Shown in pieces: positions 16,277 to 25,900 of a DNA stretch of 64,000 nucleotides. The translations under genes were made by a program, and so were the position numbers. A model generated the notes under the pieces. The model saw only the letters and a list, made by a program, of their open reading frames with translations, searched no databases and was not told the DNA's origin. Every line of letters starts with the position of its first letter. Position 1 is the first letter of the stretch. The stretch lies in NCBI RefSeq assembly GCF_000284335.1, contig NC_017096.1, positions 682,001 to 746,000 on the forward strand, written 5' to 3'. This DNA comes from Caldisericum exile AZM16c01 (lineage in GTDB: Bacteria; Caldisericota; Caldisericia; Caldisericales; Caldisericaceae).

Positions 16277-16352
16277 GGGTTCTTAGCTCAACTGGTAGAG
16301 CAACGGACTCTTAATCCGTAGGTTGCGGGTTCGAGCCCCGCAGAACCCACCA
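16277..16352 (+). tRNA. tRNA-Lys (anticodon CTT)
   Basis: Acceptor GGGTTCT pairs with AGAACCC. Anticodon loop CTCTTAA gives CTT (reads AAG). CCA is encoded. The TTT isoacceptor is not in this window. Confidence 0.94.
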
Positions 16353-16375
16353 TTTTTATTTTGGACGATAAAAGT

Positions 16376-16460
16376 GCGAGGGTGGCGGAACTGGCAGACG
16401 CGCTGGACTTAGGATCCAGTGAGGAAACTCATGCGGGTTCAACTCCCGCCCTTCGCACCA
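16376..16460 (+). tRNA. tRNA-Leu (anticodon TAG)
   Basis: Class II tRNA of 85 nt with a long variable arm (TGAGGAAACTCA region). The anticodon stem CTGGA/TCCAG closes loop CTTAGGA, giving TAG (reads CUN). The acceptor GCGAGGG/CCTTCGC contains one G-U pair. CCA is encoded. No clear terminator follows, so read-through into tig is possible. Confidence 0.94.
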
Positions 16461-16519
16461 TTTTTTATTTTTAAAGTTTTCATTAAAATATGTTGGATTA
16501 TTTTAAAGAGAGGTGAAAA

Positions 16520-17740
16520 ATGGATTATACAGTAAAAGAGAGAACTCAATCAAAGATTTTAGCAGAAATTGCTCACACTAAAGACGAAATTGAGCACGCT
16601 AAAAAAGAGGCTTATTCTAATCTTTCTAAAAAAATTAAAATCCCTGGATTTAGATTAGGAAAAGCGCCTTACGAGATAGGTTCTGCGTATATTGGCTCTG
16701 AGCGTTTGCTTGAAGAAGCCTTTGAGTTGCTTCTTGATAAATCATTAGTTGAATTCTTTGAAAAAGAAAATATAGAACCTTTTACGAAGCCTTCGGTTGA
16801 TGTAAAAGAGTTTTCTCACGATAAGATTGTTTACGAAGTTACTGTAGAGTTTCTCCCGCAAATTGAATTTGACCCTGAAAAAAAGTTGGAAATAAAAAGG
16901 ACGATTGAAGTGAAAGAAAGCGAAATAGAAGAAAAACTAAAGGAACTTCAGGAAACTTTTACCGAACTTGAACCCAAAAATTCTCCTGTTGAAAATGGCG
17001 ACATAATTGAGGTTGCATATAGAATTGGGGATAAAGATGAACAGACTATCACTGTTGAAGTTGGGAAGGACAAGGTTGTTGGTAATTTTAATGAATTGGT
17101 CTTGGGAAAGAATATAGGTGAAGAGTTTGAAGTTGAAACTCAAAATACTGTTGTTAAATTTAGAGTAATTTCTATTAAAACAAAAAAGGTCCCAGAAATT
17201 AATGATGACTTTGCAAAGGAAATTGGATCGGAGTCTCTTGAAGCGCTTAGGGAAAAAATAAAGTCTGAAATTTACGAAAATAAAAAACTTCAATTGGAAG
17301 AGAATAGAGGAAGAGAAGCGTTGTATGAAGTTGCTAAAGATTTAAATGTTGAACTCCCTAAGAAATATATTGAAGGTGAAGTAGAGTCTCGTTACAAGGA
17401 GTATGAAACTGAATATCTAAAGCACGGGCTAAAACTTGAATCTTTACTTGAAAAAGAAGGAAAAACTGTTGATCAATTTAAAGAGGAAATTAAAAAAGAT
17501 GTAATTCAAGAATTAAAAGAAACGCTTATATTAAGAGAAATTATAAAGAAGAAGGGCTTAATGGCTTCTAAAGATGAAATTGAAAAAGAATTTGAAAGAA
17601 TTCTTCAAGATGAGCATATAGAAAAGGGCAGTGTTAAAATGAACGAGGAAATTGAAAGATATATAAGAAACGAAATATTGAAAAACAAGGCTATTTCAAT
17701 ATTGAAAGAAAATACTATAATAATGTTTGGAGGTGAGTAA
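16520..17740 (+). CDS. tig: Trigger factor (ribosome-associated chaperone)
   Basis: Trigger factor binds near the ribosomal exit tunnel and assists folding of nascent chains. The 406-residue protein shows the ribosome-docking signature [12 protein letters not shown] (about 41-52). A middle FKBP-like segment begins [14 protein letters not shown] (about 156-169), and the C-terminus is a long helical, charged chaperone domain. The FKBP part is poorly conserved, so isomerase activity is uncertain. It heads the classical tig-clpP-clpX-lon order. SD AGAGAGGTG precedes ATG 16520. Confidence 0.94.
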   Translation: MDYTVKERTQSKILAEIAHTKDEIEHAKKEAYSNLSKKIKIPGFRLGKAPYEIGSAYIGSERLLEEAFELLLDKSLVEFFEKENIEPFTKPSVDVKEFSHDKIVYEVTVEFLPQIEFDPEKKLEIKRTIEVKESEIEEKLKELQETFTELEPKNSPVENGDIIEVAYRIGDKDEQTITVEVGKDKVVGNFNELVLGKNIGEEFEVETQNTVVKFRVISIKTKKVPEINDDFAKEIGSESLEALREKIKSEIYENKKLQLEENRGREALYEVAKDLNVELPKKYIEGEVESRYKEYETEYLKHGLKLESLLEKEGKTVDQFKEEIKKDVIQELKETLILREIIKKKGLMASKDEIEKEFERILQDEHIEKGSVKMNEEIERYIRNEILKNKAISILKENTIIMFGGE

Positions 17741-17741
17741 G

Positions 17742-18329
17742 TTGCCAATTATTCCAAGCGTTGTTGAAACAACAGGAAGAGGAGAAGTAAGTTTTGACAT
17801 TTATTCAAGACTTTTAAAAGACAGAATAATATTTTTAACTGGTGAGATTGAAACCGTACATGCTGATTTGATTGTTGCAGAACTTCTCTATCTTGAATCT
17901 CTGGACTCAACTCAGGATATATATCTATACATAAATAGCCCTGGTGGTGAGGTAATTCCCGGAATGGCTATTTATGATACAATGCAATACATTAAAGCAC
18001 CTGTTGCAACGATATGTTTAGGGCAGGCTGCATCTCTTGCTGCAGTAATTCTTGCTGCAGGAAGAAAGGGAAAGCGGTATGCACTTCCTCATTCGAGGAT
18101 TTTAATTCACCAACCTTGGGGTGGTGCACAGGGACAGGCAACTGATATTGAAATACAAGCAAAAGAACTTATAAGAATAAAAAGGATGATAAACGAAATA
18201 CTTTCAAAACACACTGGACAACCTGTTGAAAAAATACAAAGGGATACCGAAAGAGACTACTTTATGTCTCCAGAAGAGGCAAAAGAATACGGTTTAATCG
18301 ATCAAATTATCTCCATAAGGGAGCCTTAG
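17742..18329 (+). CDS. clpP: ATP-dependent Clp protease proteolytic subunit
   Basis: ClpP forms the tetradecameric serine-protease chamber fed by ClpX. The triad is intact: Ser98 in GQAASLAAV, His123 in LIHQPWGG and Asp172 in [10 protein letters not shown] place the start at TTG 17742 ([15 protein letters not shown]) because the SD GGAGGTGA ends six bases before it and the sequence then matches the family N-terminus. A TTG at 17727 would add five residues overlapping tig and the SD. The product is 195 residues with no obvious propeptide, so self-processing may be minimal. Followed seven bases later by clpX. Confidence 0.95.
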   Translation: MPIIPSVVETTGRGEVSFDIYSRLLKDRIIFLTGEIETVHADLIVAELLYLESLDSTQDIYLYINSPGGEVIPGMAIYDTMQYIKAPVATICLGQAASLAAVILAAGRKGKRYALPHSRILIHQPWGGAQGQATDIEIQAKELIRIKRMINEILSKHTGQPVEKIQRDTERDYFMSPEEAKEYGLIDQIISIREP

Positions 18330-18336
18330 GAACTAT

Positions 18337-19548
18337 ATGGAAGAACCAAGATGTTCTTTTTGTGGAAAATCTTATAGTGAAGTTGACAAATTAATAACAG
18401 GCCCAGATGGTGTGTATATTTGTAATGAGTGCGTTTTAAAAGCATATAATCTCTTAATGCATGAGGGAAAGAAAAAACAGTCGAGGAAAAACATACCTCT
18501 TCCAAGCGAAATAAAAGCGTTTCTTGATGAGTATATAATTGGTCAAGAGGAAGCAAAACTTGTAATTTCAGTTGCGGCTTATAATCACTATAAAAGGATT
18601 TTTCAACAAAATGAAGAAGTTGAAATAGAAAAAAGCAATATTCTACTAATTGGACCAACCGGATCTGGTAAAACTTTTATTGCAAAAGTACTATCTAAAG
18701 TTCTTGATGTCCCACTTGCAATATCTGATGCAACAAGCATCACAGAGGCAGGTTACGTTGGAGAGGATGTAGAAAGCATTATCCAGAGGCTTCTTATTGC
18801 TTCTGATTTTGATGTATCTAAAGCGGAAAAAGGAATTGCTTACATAGACGAGATTGATAAGATTGCAAGAAAAGGCGAGAATCCATCAATAACAAGAGAT
18901 GTATCAGGTGAAGGTGTTCAACAAGGACTGCTTAAAATACTTGAAGGCACCGTTGCGAATGTACCACCACAGGGTGGAAGAAAACATCCTTTGCAGGAAT
19001 TTATTAAAGTGAATACAAAGGATATACTATTTATTGGTGGAGGTACCTTTGAAGGCATCGAAAAAATTATTGAGGAGAGAAATAAGAAGAGGAAAATTGG
19101 CTTTGCACAAGAGATTACAAACGATGATAATTTGAGAATCCTTCCACAAGACTTAATTAAGTTCGGCATGATTCCAGAGTTTGTTGGGAGATTTCCAGTA
19201 ATTGCAAGGCTCAATAGGCTTTCCAAGGAAGAACTCGTTAGAATTTTGGTCGAGCCAAAGAATGCACTCGTGAAGCAGTATCAAAAAATGTTCGAAATTG
19301 ATGGAGTCTCACTTGAATTCGAAAAGGACGCTCTTGAATATATTGCAGATAAAGCATTAGAATTGAATATTGGTGCTCGTGGCTTGCGTGCTGTAATTGA
19401 GCAATCTATGATTGAGCTCATGTATAAGATACCTCAGAATAAATCCATAAAAAGATGTATTATTACCAAGGCTTTCCTTGAAGATGCTGTTGAACCAATC
19501 CTTTTAAATACAAAGAATGAACGAATTAATCTTAAAGAGGCAGCGTAA
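18337..19548 (+). CDS. clpX: ATP-dependent Clp protease ATPase subunit ClpX
   Basis: ClpX unfolds substrates and threads them into ClpP. The N-terminal zinc finger (Cys6, 9, 29, 32) is followed by an AAA+ module: Walker A GPTGSGKT (about 107-114), Walker B IAYIDEIDK, the pore-loop region GYVGEDVES and sensor motifs around GRFPVIARL and GARGLRAV. The IGF-type ClpP-docking loop appears as KIGFAQEI (about 247-254). Length 403 is normal. The SD is weak (TTAGGA), consistent with coupling to clpP upstream. Confidence 0.97.
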   Translation: MEEPRCSFCGKSYSEVDKLITGPDGVYICNECVLKAYNLLMHEGKKKQSRKNIPLPSEIKAFLDEYIIGQEEAKLVISVAAYNHYKRIFQQNEEVEIEKSNILLIGPTGSGKTFIAKVLSKVLDVPLAISDATSITEAGYVGEDVESIIQRLLIASDFDVSKAEKGIAYIDEIDKIARKGENPSITRDVSGEGVQQGLLKILEGTVANVPPQGGRKHPLQEFIKVNTKDILFIGGGTFEGIEKIIEERNKKRKIGFAQEITNDDNLRILPQDLIKFGMIPEFVGRFPVIARLNRLSKEELVRILVEPKNALVKQYQKMFEIDGVSLEFEKDALEYIADKALELNIGARGLRAVIEQSMIELMYKIPQNKSIKRCIITKAFLEDAVEPILLNTKNERINLKEAA

Positions 19549-19563
19549 AGCGGAGGTAAACTA

Positions 19564-21903
19564 ATGAACGAAAGGAACTTTCAAAAAAGTTATGCACCAT
19601 ACTTTCCCCTAAGAGGGATAGTAATATTTCCACATATGGTTGTGCCATTAATAGTTGGTCGACCAAAATCGATAAACGCAATAGAAGAAGCCCTTTCTAC
19701 AGATAAGTTAATAGTAGTTTCAACGCAAAAAAACGGCCTCATTGAGGAGCCGGAACCAAAGGATGTATATGATGTTGGTGTTGGATGCGAAATTATTCAA
19801 GTATTGAGACTTCCTGATGGCACATATAGAATAATTGTTGAAGGTATCGAAAGAGTTAAAATAAAACAATTTGATTTATCGCCTACGATATGGCATGCAC
19901 ATGTTGAGCCTTTGAAAAGCGTATACGAGCCATCAACTGAAACAGAAGCCCTGATGAGGCTTGTATCGGATAAATTTGCACTCTATTCGGAACTTAACAA
20001 AAAAGTTCCTCAGGATGCGATTCTCAGTTTAACAAATATTGACTCACCAGATCGACTTATTATGGTTGTTATATCAAATCTTTTTGTATCGGTAGAAGAA
20101 AAACAAAAAATTCTTGAGACGACCGATGTAAAGGAACAGTTAAAATATCTTCATGAAATTCTTGAAAGGGAAAACACGATTCTTGAAATATCAAGAAAGA
20201 TAGACGAGGAAGTAAGAAACAGGATTGAGAAAAGCCAAAAAGAGTACTTTTTAAGAGAAAAATTAAAAGAGATCGAAAGAGAACTTGGTGAAGAAGGAGA
20301 AGGCGCAGGAACAATCTCAGAAATAAAAAATAAGATGAAGGGAAGAAAACTTCCCAAATATGTAATTGATAAGATTAACGAGGAGCTTGAAAAACTTAAG
20401 AAAATTCCGCCAATGAGTCCTGAAAGTGGGGTGATTCAAAATTATATTGATTGGCTTCTTGCGTTACCTTGGGATAAATCTACTGTTGATACAATTGACG
20501 TTAAAAAAGCACAGGAAATTCTCGATAAGAACCATTATGACTTAAAAGATGTTAAAGAAAGAATTCTTGAACTCATTGCAGTTAAAAAACTTAAAAGTGA
20601 TGTTAAAGGGCCAATTCTCTGCTTTGTTGGTCCTCCGGGGGTTGGTAAAACTTCCTTAGGAAAATCCATTGCTGAAGCGCTTGGAAGAAAATTTGTAAGA
20701 GTTTCTTTAGGCGGAATTAGGGATGAAGCAGAAATAAGGGGACATAGAAGAACCTATGTCGGTGCACTACCTGGGAGAATTATTCAGGGAATAAAGCAAG
20801 CAGGAGTTAAAAACCCAGTATTCCTTCTTGATGAAATAGACAAGGTTGGAGCAGATTTTAGAGGTGATCCAACAGCAGCACTTCTTGAAGCACTTGATCC
20901 AGAGCAAAATAATGCGTTTTCGGATCATTATATTGAACTTCCTTTTGATCTCTCCGAAGTGCTTTTCATAACTACCGCAAATGTTGTCGATACAATTCCA
21001 CCTGCACTACTTGATAGAATGGAAGTTCTTACACTGCCAGGTTACATTGATGAAGAAAAGCTACAAATTGCAAAGAAATTTATAATTCCAAAGCAACTTG
21101 TAGCCCATGGACTTGAGTCTCAAGATTTGGTGATTTCCGACAAAGCTATTCTTAAAATTATTAATGAATATACAAGAGAAGCAGGCCTAAGAAATCTCGA
21201 GAGATCGATTACCAAAATAATAAGAAAGGTTGCAAAAGAAAAGGCTGAACGAGGGAAAATTCGAAGAAGAATTACAGAAGAAAACCTTCGCAAATATCTT
21301 GGAAAGCCAGAATTTGAAAGGGAGTCCCAAGAAAAGAAGAGCCTTGTTGGTGTTGCTTGCGGAATGGTTGTGACTCTTGCAGGCGGAGACATTGTTTATA
21401 TAGAGGCAACCAAAATGCCAGGTAAAGGTAGCCTTATTCTTACAGGACAGTTAGGTGAGGTGATGAAGGAATCTGCCCAGGCTGCATTGAGTTATATAAG
21501 AGCTAATGCTGAAAAACTTGGAGTTCAACCAGATTTTTACGATAAGTACGATATACACATTCATGTGCCTGAAGGTGCGGTGCCTAAAGAGGGGCCGTCT
21601 GCTGGAATTACAATGTTTGTAGCTCTTGTTTCTGTGTTGAAAGGCGTTCCTGTTAACAAGGATGTCGCTATGACCGGGGAAATTACTCTAAGAGGTAGAG
21701 TGCTTCCAGTTGGCGGAATTAAAGAGAAAGTACTTGGTGCATATAGAGCGAACATCAGGACAATAATTCTTCCAAAGGCAAACGAGATTGATATTGAAGA
21801 TATACCAGAAGGAGTTCGCAATAACATAAGGTTTTACTTTATAGAAAATGTAGAAGAGGCGCTGAATATTGCACTTGAAAATGAGCATAGGGAAAGTACT
21901 TAA
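19564..21903 (+). CDS. lon: ATP-dependent protease Lon
   Basis: Lon degrades damaged and short-lived regulatory proteins. The 779-residue protein has the N-terminal substrate-binding domain (PYFPLRGIVIFPHM), a coiled region, the AAA+ domain with Walker A GPPGVGKTSLG and Walker B VFLLDEIDKV, and the C-terminal protease domain. The catalytic dyad is Ser679 in GPSAGITM and Lys722 in GGIKEKVLGA. SD GCGGAGG precedes ATG 19564. Its end overlaps the RodZ-like gene by 23 bp. Confidence 0.97.
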   Translation: MNERNFQKSYAPYFPLRGIVIFPHMVVPLIVGRPKSINAIEEALSTDKLIVVSTQKNGLIEEPEPKDVYDVGVGCEIIQVLRLPDGTYRIIVEGIERVKIKQFDLSPTIWHAHVEPLKSVYEPSTETEALMRLVSDKFALYSELNKKVPQDAILSLTNIDSPDRLIMVVISNLFVSVEEKQKILETTDVKEQLKYLHEILERENTILEISRKIDEEVRNRIEKSQKEYFLREKLKEIERELGEEGEGAGTISEIKNKMKGRKLPKYVIDKINEELEKLKKIPPMSPESGVIQNYIDWLLALPWDKSTVDTIDVKKAQEILDKNHYDLKDVKERILELIAVKKLKSDVKGPILCFVGPPGVGKTSLGKSIAEALGRKFVRVSLGGIRDEAEIRGHRRTYVGALPGRIIQGIKQAGVKNPVFLLDEIDKVGADFRGDPTAALLEALDPEQNNAFSDHYIELPFDLSEVLFITTANVVDTIPPALLDRMEVLTLPGYIDEEKLQIAKKFIIPKQLVAHGLESQDLVISDKAILKIINEYTREAGLRNLERSITKIIRKVAKEKAERGKIRRRITEENLRKYLGKPEFERESQEKKSLVGVACGMVVTLAGGDIVYIEATKMPGKGSLILTGQLGEVMKESAQAALSYIRANAEKLGVQPDFYDKYDIHIHVPEGAVPKEGPSAGITMFVALVSVLKGVPVNKDVAMTGEITLRGRVLPVGGIKEKVLGAYRANIRTIILPKANEIDIEDIPEGVRNNIRFYFIENVEEALNIALENEHREST

Positions 21904-22612
21904 GGAAGAACGTGAAAAAAGAAATTTAACCCTCGAGGATGTCTCGAAAGGGACCCTTATAAGAGAATATTATCTTGAAAAAATTGAAGCTGATGATTTT
22001 GGTAATGAGTTTGATGGTTTTGTGCTTTCCTATATTAAGAAGTATGCAGAGTTTTTAGAAATTGATGCACAGCCACTTTTAACCGAGTATAAGGAACTGT
22101 TCAAGGAAACAAAGGTTATTAAGCGGAGTACAAATAAAAAACTTAAATTTATAGCTTTAATTTTTATTTTGCTTTTTATTGTTGGATTTGTTTTTTCTCT
22201 TGGAAAATTCAAAAGTGGAACTCAAGTTACAATAAATGAGAGTATTAGCCAGACAGAAACTTCCCCGAAGGAGTCCGAAATTCCCATCCAAACACCTCAA
22301 GAACAAACCCCATCACAACCTCAGAACAACTTACAAGAACAGTCTCCTAACTACCCTGTTATACTCGTTTTGAAAAGTAATGGGAGATGCTGGCTCGGAA
22401 TGACAATTGATGGTAATTATTCACAAAGATTTATTAACCAAAATGAGACACTTGAATTACATGCAAAAAACTATATTCAAATTCGTTTTGGAAACGCAAA
22501 GGTTGTTACGGTAATCTATAACGGCAAGGATCTTGGACCAGTAAGTAGTAGTGAAACCGTTGTTGAACTCAGGTATACCACGAGCGGGGTAGAAAAGGTT
22601 AATTTCCCATGA
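21881..22612 (+). CDS. RodZ-like helix-turn-helix membrane protein
   Basis: RodZ proteins link MreB filaments to the membrane and help set rod shape. The 243-residue product has a cytoplasmic HTH_25 domain (GKVLKEEREKRNLTLEDVSK), one transmembrane helix (KFIALIFILLFIVGFVFSLG, about 87-106) and a Pro/Gln/Ser-rich linker. The C-terminal extracytoplasmic beta domain resembles DUF4115 (CWLGMTIDG...). The start at ATG 21881 lies inside lon; a TTG at 21869 would add four residues. No strong SD is seen, so translation is probably coupled to lon. Start overlaps rimO at the 3' end (ATGA). Confidence 0.82.
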   Translation: MSIGKVLKEEREKRNLTLEDVSKGTLIREYYLEKIEADDFGNEFDGFVLSYIKKYAEFLEIDAQPLLTEYKELFKETKVIKRSTNKKLKFIALIFILLFIVGFVFSLGKFKSGTQVTINESISQTETSPKESEIPIQTPQEQTPSQPQNNLQEQSPNYPVILVLKSNGRCWLGMTIDGNYSQRFINQNETLELHAKNYIQIRFGNAKVVTVIYNGKDLGPVSSSETVVELRYTTSGVEKVNFP

Positions 22613-23898
22613 AAAAAGTTTCAATAATTAGTTTAGGTTGTCCTAAAAACCTCGTTGATTCTGAGCGTGTTCTTGGTGAACTTGCAACGAAGTATTCGAT
22701 AACTTTTGATACTGATAATGCCGATATTGTCTTAATTAATACATGTGCTTTTCTTAAAGAATCAAGAGCTGAATCTGAAGAAGTAATAAGTGAATTTGTT
22801 GAAAAGAAGCAAAAGGGTAAAATTGACAAATTACTTGTCCTTGGATGTTATCCGTCTTTAGATGTAGAGGGACTTAAAAGGAAATTTCCATCTGTTGATG
22901 GTTTTGTTGGAACAAACAATCTTAGAAGTGTTTTAAAGGCAATAGAAAATGGCGGTGTTTTTGTCGATAAAACACCTGAGTATGCAGATTTGCCACGACT
23001 CCAAGTTACCTTACCTCACTACAGTTATTTAAAAATTGCAGATGGTTGCTCGCATAGATGTGCCTTTTGCCTTATACCAAAGATAAAAGGCAACACCCAC
23101 AGTTACGATATAGATTTTCTTGTTAGAGAAGCGAAGGCACTTTCGGAAAATGGTGTTAAAGAACTCGTTTTAATTGCGCAAGATACCACCCAGTATGGCA
23201 TAGATTTGTATAAGGAAATTAAACTTATCGAACTTTTAAAAGAATTGGAAAAAATAGATAATCTTGAATGGATAAGAATTCTTTATACATATCCTCATCC
23301 TTATATGCAATTGCTTATTGAATATATTCAAAAGTCTAAAAAAATTGTGCCATATATCGACATGCCAATACAACACGCTTCGGATAAAATACTCAAAGCA
23401 ATGCTTCGTGCATATTCCAAAAAAGAACTTGAAAGCATAGTTTCTAAAATTAAGGAATCAGACATTGCCTTTAGGACTTCTGTTATCGTGGGATTTCCAA
23501 CCGAAGGTGAGGATGATTTTAAGGAACTTGAAGAATTCATAGAGAAGTATGGAGTCGACCATATTGGTATTTTTAAGTATTCAAATGAATTTGGAACAGA
23601 AAGTTACACATTGGAACAAGTCGATGAAGATACAAAAGAAGAAAGGTTTAAAAGATTAAATGAATTAAAGGAAAGACTTGCAATAAAGAGAAGCAAGTCA
23701 TTCCTTGGAAAGGAAATTTCTTTTATAGTTGATTTTTATGATTCAAGATTAAAGAAATCATTTGGGCGATCCATTTACGATGCTCCGGATATTGATAATG
23801 TAGTTATTGCACAGGGAAAACTAAAACAAGGTGAAATTTATAGAGGAATTGTAAAAGAGGCGAACCCTTATGAGTGGGTGGTTGAAATAAAAAAATGA
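22609..23898 (+). CDS. rimO: Ribosomal protein S12 methylthiotransferase RimO
   Basis: RimO is a radical-SAM enzyme that adds a methylthio group to an Asp of ribosomal protein S12. The N-terminal MTTase domain has Cys11, 46 and 80 for an auxiliary cluster. The radical-SAM motif CSHRCAFC (Cys147, 151, 154) follows, and a C-terminal TRAM domain ends the protein. RimO rather than MiaB is supported by the opening SLGCPKNLVDSE, the ADGCSHRCAFCLIP context and the compact IKGNTHSY motif. Start overlaps the rodZ-like stop (ATGA); its stop overlaps thpR the same way. Confidence 0.94.
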   Translation: MKKVSIISLGCPKNLVDSERVLGELATKYSITFDTDNADIVLINTCAFLKESRAESEEVISEFVEKKQKGKIDKLLVLGCYPSLDVEGLKRKFPSVDGFVGTNNLRSVLKAIENGGVFVDKTPEYADLPRLQVTLPHYSYLKIADGCSHRCAFCLIPKIKGNTHSYDIDFLVREAKALSENGVKELVLIAQDTTQYGIDLYKEIKLIELLKELEKIDNLEWIRILYTYPHPYMQLLIEYIQKSKKIVPYIDMPIQHASDKILKAMLRAYSKKELESIVSKIKESDIAFRTSVIVGFPTEGEDDFKELEEFIEKYGVDHIGIFKYSNEFGTESYTLEQVDEDTKEERFKRLNELKERLAIKRSKSFLGKEISFIVDFYDSRLKKSFGRSIYDAPDIDNVVIAQGKLKQGEIYRGIVKEANPYEWVVEIKK

Positions 23899-24437
23899 GA
23901 ATTTTCATATCTTTAAAAACAACTCCTTATGAAGACGAACTTTTCAAAATTCTATGTGATCTCAAGAAGAAGATTAGAGGAGATATAAAGTGGGTTTCTA
24001 AAGATAACCTTCATGTTACAACAAAGTTCCTTGGGGAAGTAGAGGAGTCATTTCTTCAAGAAATTTTTAGAATTGTTAAAGAAACTGTAAAAATTAGCAA
24101 ACCTTTTTCATTTGAAATTAAAGGGATCTCTGGCTTCCCGAAGAAGGATTTTGCAAGAGTTCTATTCTTTTCAATAGTCGACTTCGACAAAAACATAGAA
24201 AACATAATGAAAATACTTGATAAAGATTTCGAAAAGTATCATTTTAAAAGAGAAGAATCCTATGTGCCTCACATTACTTTTGGAAGATGCAGGAGAAACT
24301 ATATAAATCTTAACGAATATAAGTTTGAGGATTTTGATTTTGTTGTAAACGCCTTAGGGCTTACAGTATATGAAAGTATATTGATGAGCAATGGCCCTAT
24401 TTACAAAGAAATTGAGACTTTTAATTTTAAAGATTAA
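23895..24437 (+). CDS. thpR: RNA 2',3'-cyclic phosphodiesterase (2H family, ThpR)
   Basis: ThpR hydrolyses RNA 2',3'-cyclic phosphate ends to 2'-phosphates and belongs to the 2H phosphoesterase superfamily. Both HxT motifs are present: LHVTTKFLG (about residue 40) and PHITFGRCR (about residue 130). Length 180 is typical. The gene is translationally coupled to rimO. It acts on the same kind of RNA ends as RtcB, encoded about 21 kb away, in competition with ligation. Confidence 0.92.
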   Translation: MRIFISLKTTPYEDELFKILCDLKKKIRGDIKWVSKDNLHVTTKFLGEVEESFLQEIFRIVKETVKISKPFSFEIKGISGFPKKDFARVLFFSIVDFDKNIENIMKILDKDFEKYHFKREESYVPHITFGRCRRNYINLNEYKFEDFDFVVNALGLTVYESILMSNGPIYKEIETFNFKD

Positions 24438-24441
24438 TCAG

Positions 24442-24447
24442 TATAAT
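24442..24447 (+). promoter_or_regulatory. Possible -10 element of the recA promoter
   Basis: A perfect TATAAT lies 5 bases after thpR and 26 bases before the recA ATG. The hexamer at 17-base spacing (TTTTAA) is a poor -35. No recognisable LexA box was found. It may add to read-through from the upstream genes. Confidence 0.4.
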
Positions 24448-24472
24448 AAATAAAAAAGAGAGGTTGATGCGT

Positions 24473-25489
24473 ATGGCAAATACTGAAAACGACAAGGAAC
24501 AAGCCCTTAAACTTGCAATGATGCAAGTTGAGAAGGAGTATGGAAAAGGTTCAGTAATGAGACTTGGCGATAAAAAAGCCAGTTTAAGTATAGAGGTAAT
24601 TCCAACCGGTATTTATTCTCTTGACCTTGCCTTAGGTGTAGGAGGCTTCCCGAGGGGCCGTATCATTGAAATTTTTGGACCAGAGGGAAGTGGAAAAACC
24701 ACTCTTGCTCTCGAGGCGATTGCAAATGCCCAGAGAATGGGCGGAAAGGCGTTATTTGTGGATGTAGAACATGCGTTTTCTCCTGAATATGCGAAAAGTC
24801 TTGGCGTAAATATAGACGATCTTATCGTTTCGCAACCTGATTATGCAGAACAGGCACTTGATATTATAGACATTTTTGTAAGGTCTGGTGCTGTTGACAT
24901 TGTAGTACTTGATTCTGTTGCTGCCTTAGTACCCAAAGCGGAGTTAGAGGGAGACATGGGAGACTCCTTTATGGGAGTACAAGCAAGACTTATGTCTCAA
25001 GCATTGAGAAAACTTGCAGGCACAATAAACAAATCGAAAACTTGCATGATTTTTATTAACCAGTTGCGTGAGAAAATCGGAGTTGTGTTTGGTAATCCTG
25101 AAGTAACCCCAGGTGGACGTGCGCTTAAATTCTATGCTTCAGTTAGACTTGATGTAAGACGTGTTGAATCAATTTCTGGCGATGGTGCCGACAAAGGTAA
25201 TAGAATTAGAATTAAGGTTGTAAAAAATAAAGTTGCGCCGCCTTATAAAGAAGCAATTGTTGATCTTATATTCGGTGAAGGTATTTCGCGACTTGGAGAT
25301 TTATTTGATGTTGCAGTAGAAAATGCTATTGTCAAAAAAAGTGGATCTTTCTTCTCATATGGTGACATCAAACTTGGACAAGGAAGAGATAATGCGATAA
25401 AATTGTTGCAGTCGAATGAAGAACTACTCAATAAGATAAAGAAAGAATTAGATGAAAAACTCTTTGCAAAGAAAGAAGAAGCCCAGTAG
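24473..25489 (+). CDS. recA: RecA recombinase
   Basis: RecA catalyses homologous strand exchange. The 338-residue protein has Walker [11 protein letters not shown], the catalytic region [25 protein letters not shown]-type Walker B ([17 protein letters not shown]) and the [26 protein letters not shown]2 region. Three in-frame starts cluster here (TTG 24464, ATG 24467, ATG 24473); the SD AAGAGAGG at 24456-24463 best suits ATG 24473 ([10 protein letters not shown]). The 3' end overlaps recX. Confidence 0.97.
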   Translation: MANTENDKEQALKLAMMQVEKEYGKGSVMRLGDKKASLSIEVIPTGIYSLDLALGVGGFPRGRIIEIFGPEGSGKTTLALEAIANAQRMGGKALFVDVEHAFSPEYAKSLGVNIDDLIVSQPDYAEQALDIIDIFVRSGAVDIVVLDSVAALVPKAELEGDMGDSFMGVQARLMSQALRKLAGTINKSKTCMIFINQLREKIGVVFGNPEVTPGGRALKFYASVRLDVRRVESISGDGADKGNRIRIKVVKNKVAPPYKEAIVDLIFGEGISRLGDLFDVAVENAIVKKSGSFFSYGDIKLGQGRDNAIKLLQSNEELLNKIKKELDEKLFAKKEEAQ

Positions 25490-25895
25490 TATTTTAAACT
25501 ATGCGTTGAATTTACTCTCTCGAAAAGATTATTCTGAGTATGAATTAAGAGGAAAACTAAGTACTTATTTTGATAGTGGTATTGAAGAAGTTATATTTAA
25601 ATTAAAGGAAAGAGGACTTCTTTCAGATGAACGATATGCTTTGAGGCTAATAGATAGATATATTAAGAAAAAATATGGTTTTTTAAAAATAAAAGTGGAA
25701 CTTGAAAAGCGCGGGTTGAGGGAATTTAACGATATTTTATCTAATTTATATACGGATGATTTAGAAAAAGAAAATATAAAATACTTTTTACACAAAAAAC
25801 CAAAAGAAAAACTCTATGCCTATTTAATTCAGAAAGGTTTCAGGCCTCATATCGTTCAGGAAGTCCTCGCCGAAAAAAATAATTTAGGGAGGTGA
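25452..25895 (+). CDS. recX: RecX, regulator of RecA
   Basis: RecX binds RecA filaments and limits recombinase activity. The 147-residue protein has the three-helix repeat pattern of the family, with [19 protein letters not shown] (about 17-35) and [26 protein letters not shown] (two neighbouring parts of repeat 2). It overlaps the recA 3' end by 38 bp, the usual arrangement that ties RecX level to RecA. Confidence 0.9.
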   Translation: MKNSLQRKKKPSSILNYALNLLSRKDYSEYELRGKLSTYFDSGIEEVIFKLKERGLLSDERYALRLIDRYIKKKYGFLKIKVELEKRGLREFNDILSNLYTDDLEKENIKYFLHKKPKEKLYAYLIQKGFRPHIVQEVLAEKNNLGR

Positions 25896-25900
25896 GGATA

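Noticed and set aside
15861-16460. Integration site or genomic island boundary at the tRNA cluster
   Set aside because: No integrase, no direct repeat of a tRNA 3' end and no change in gene style on either side were found.
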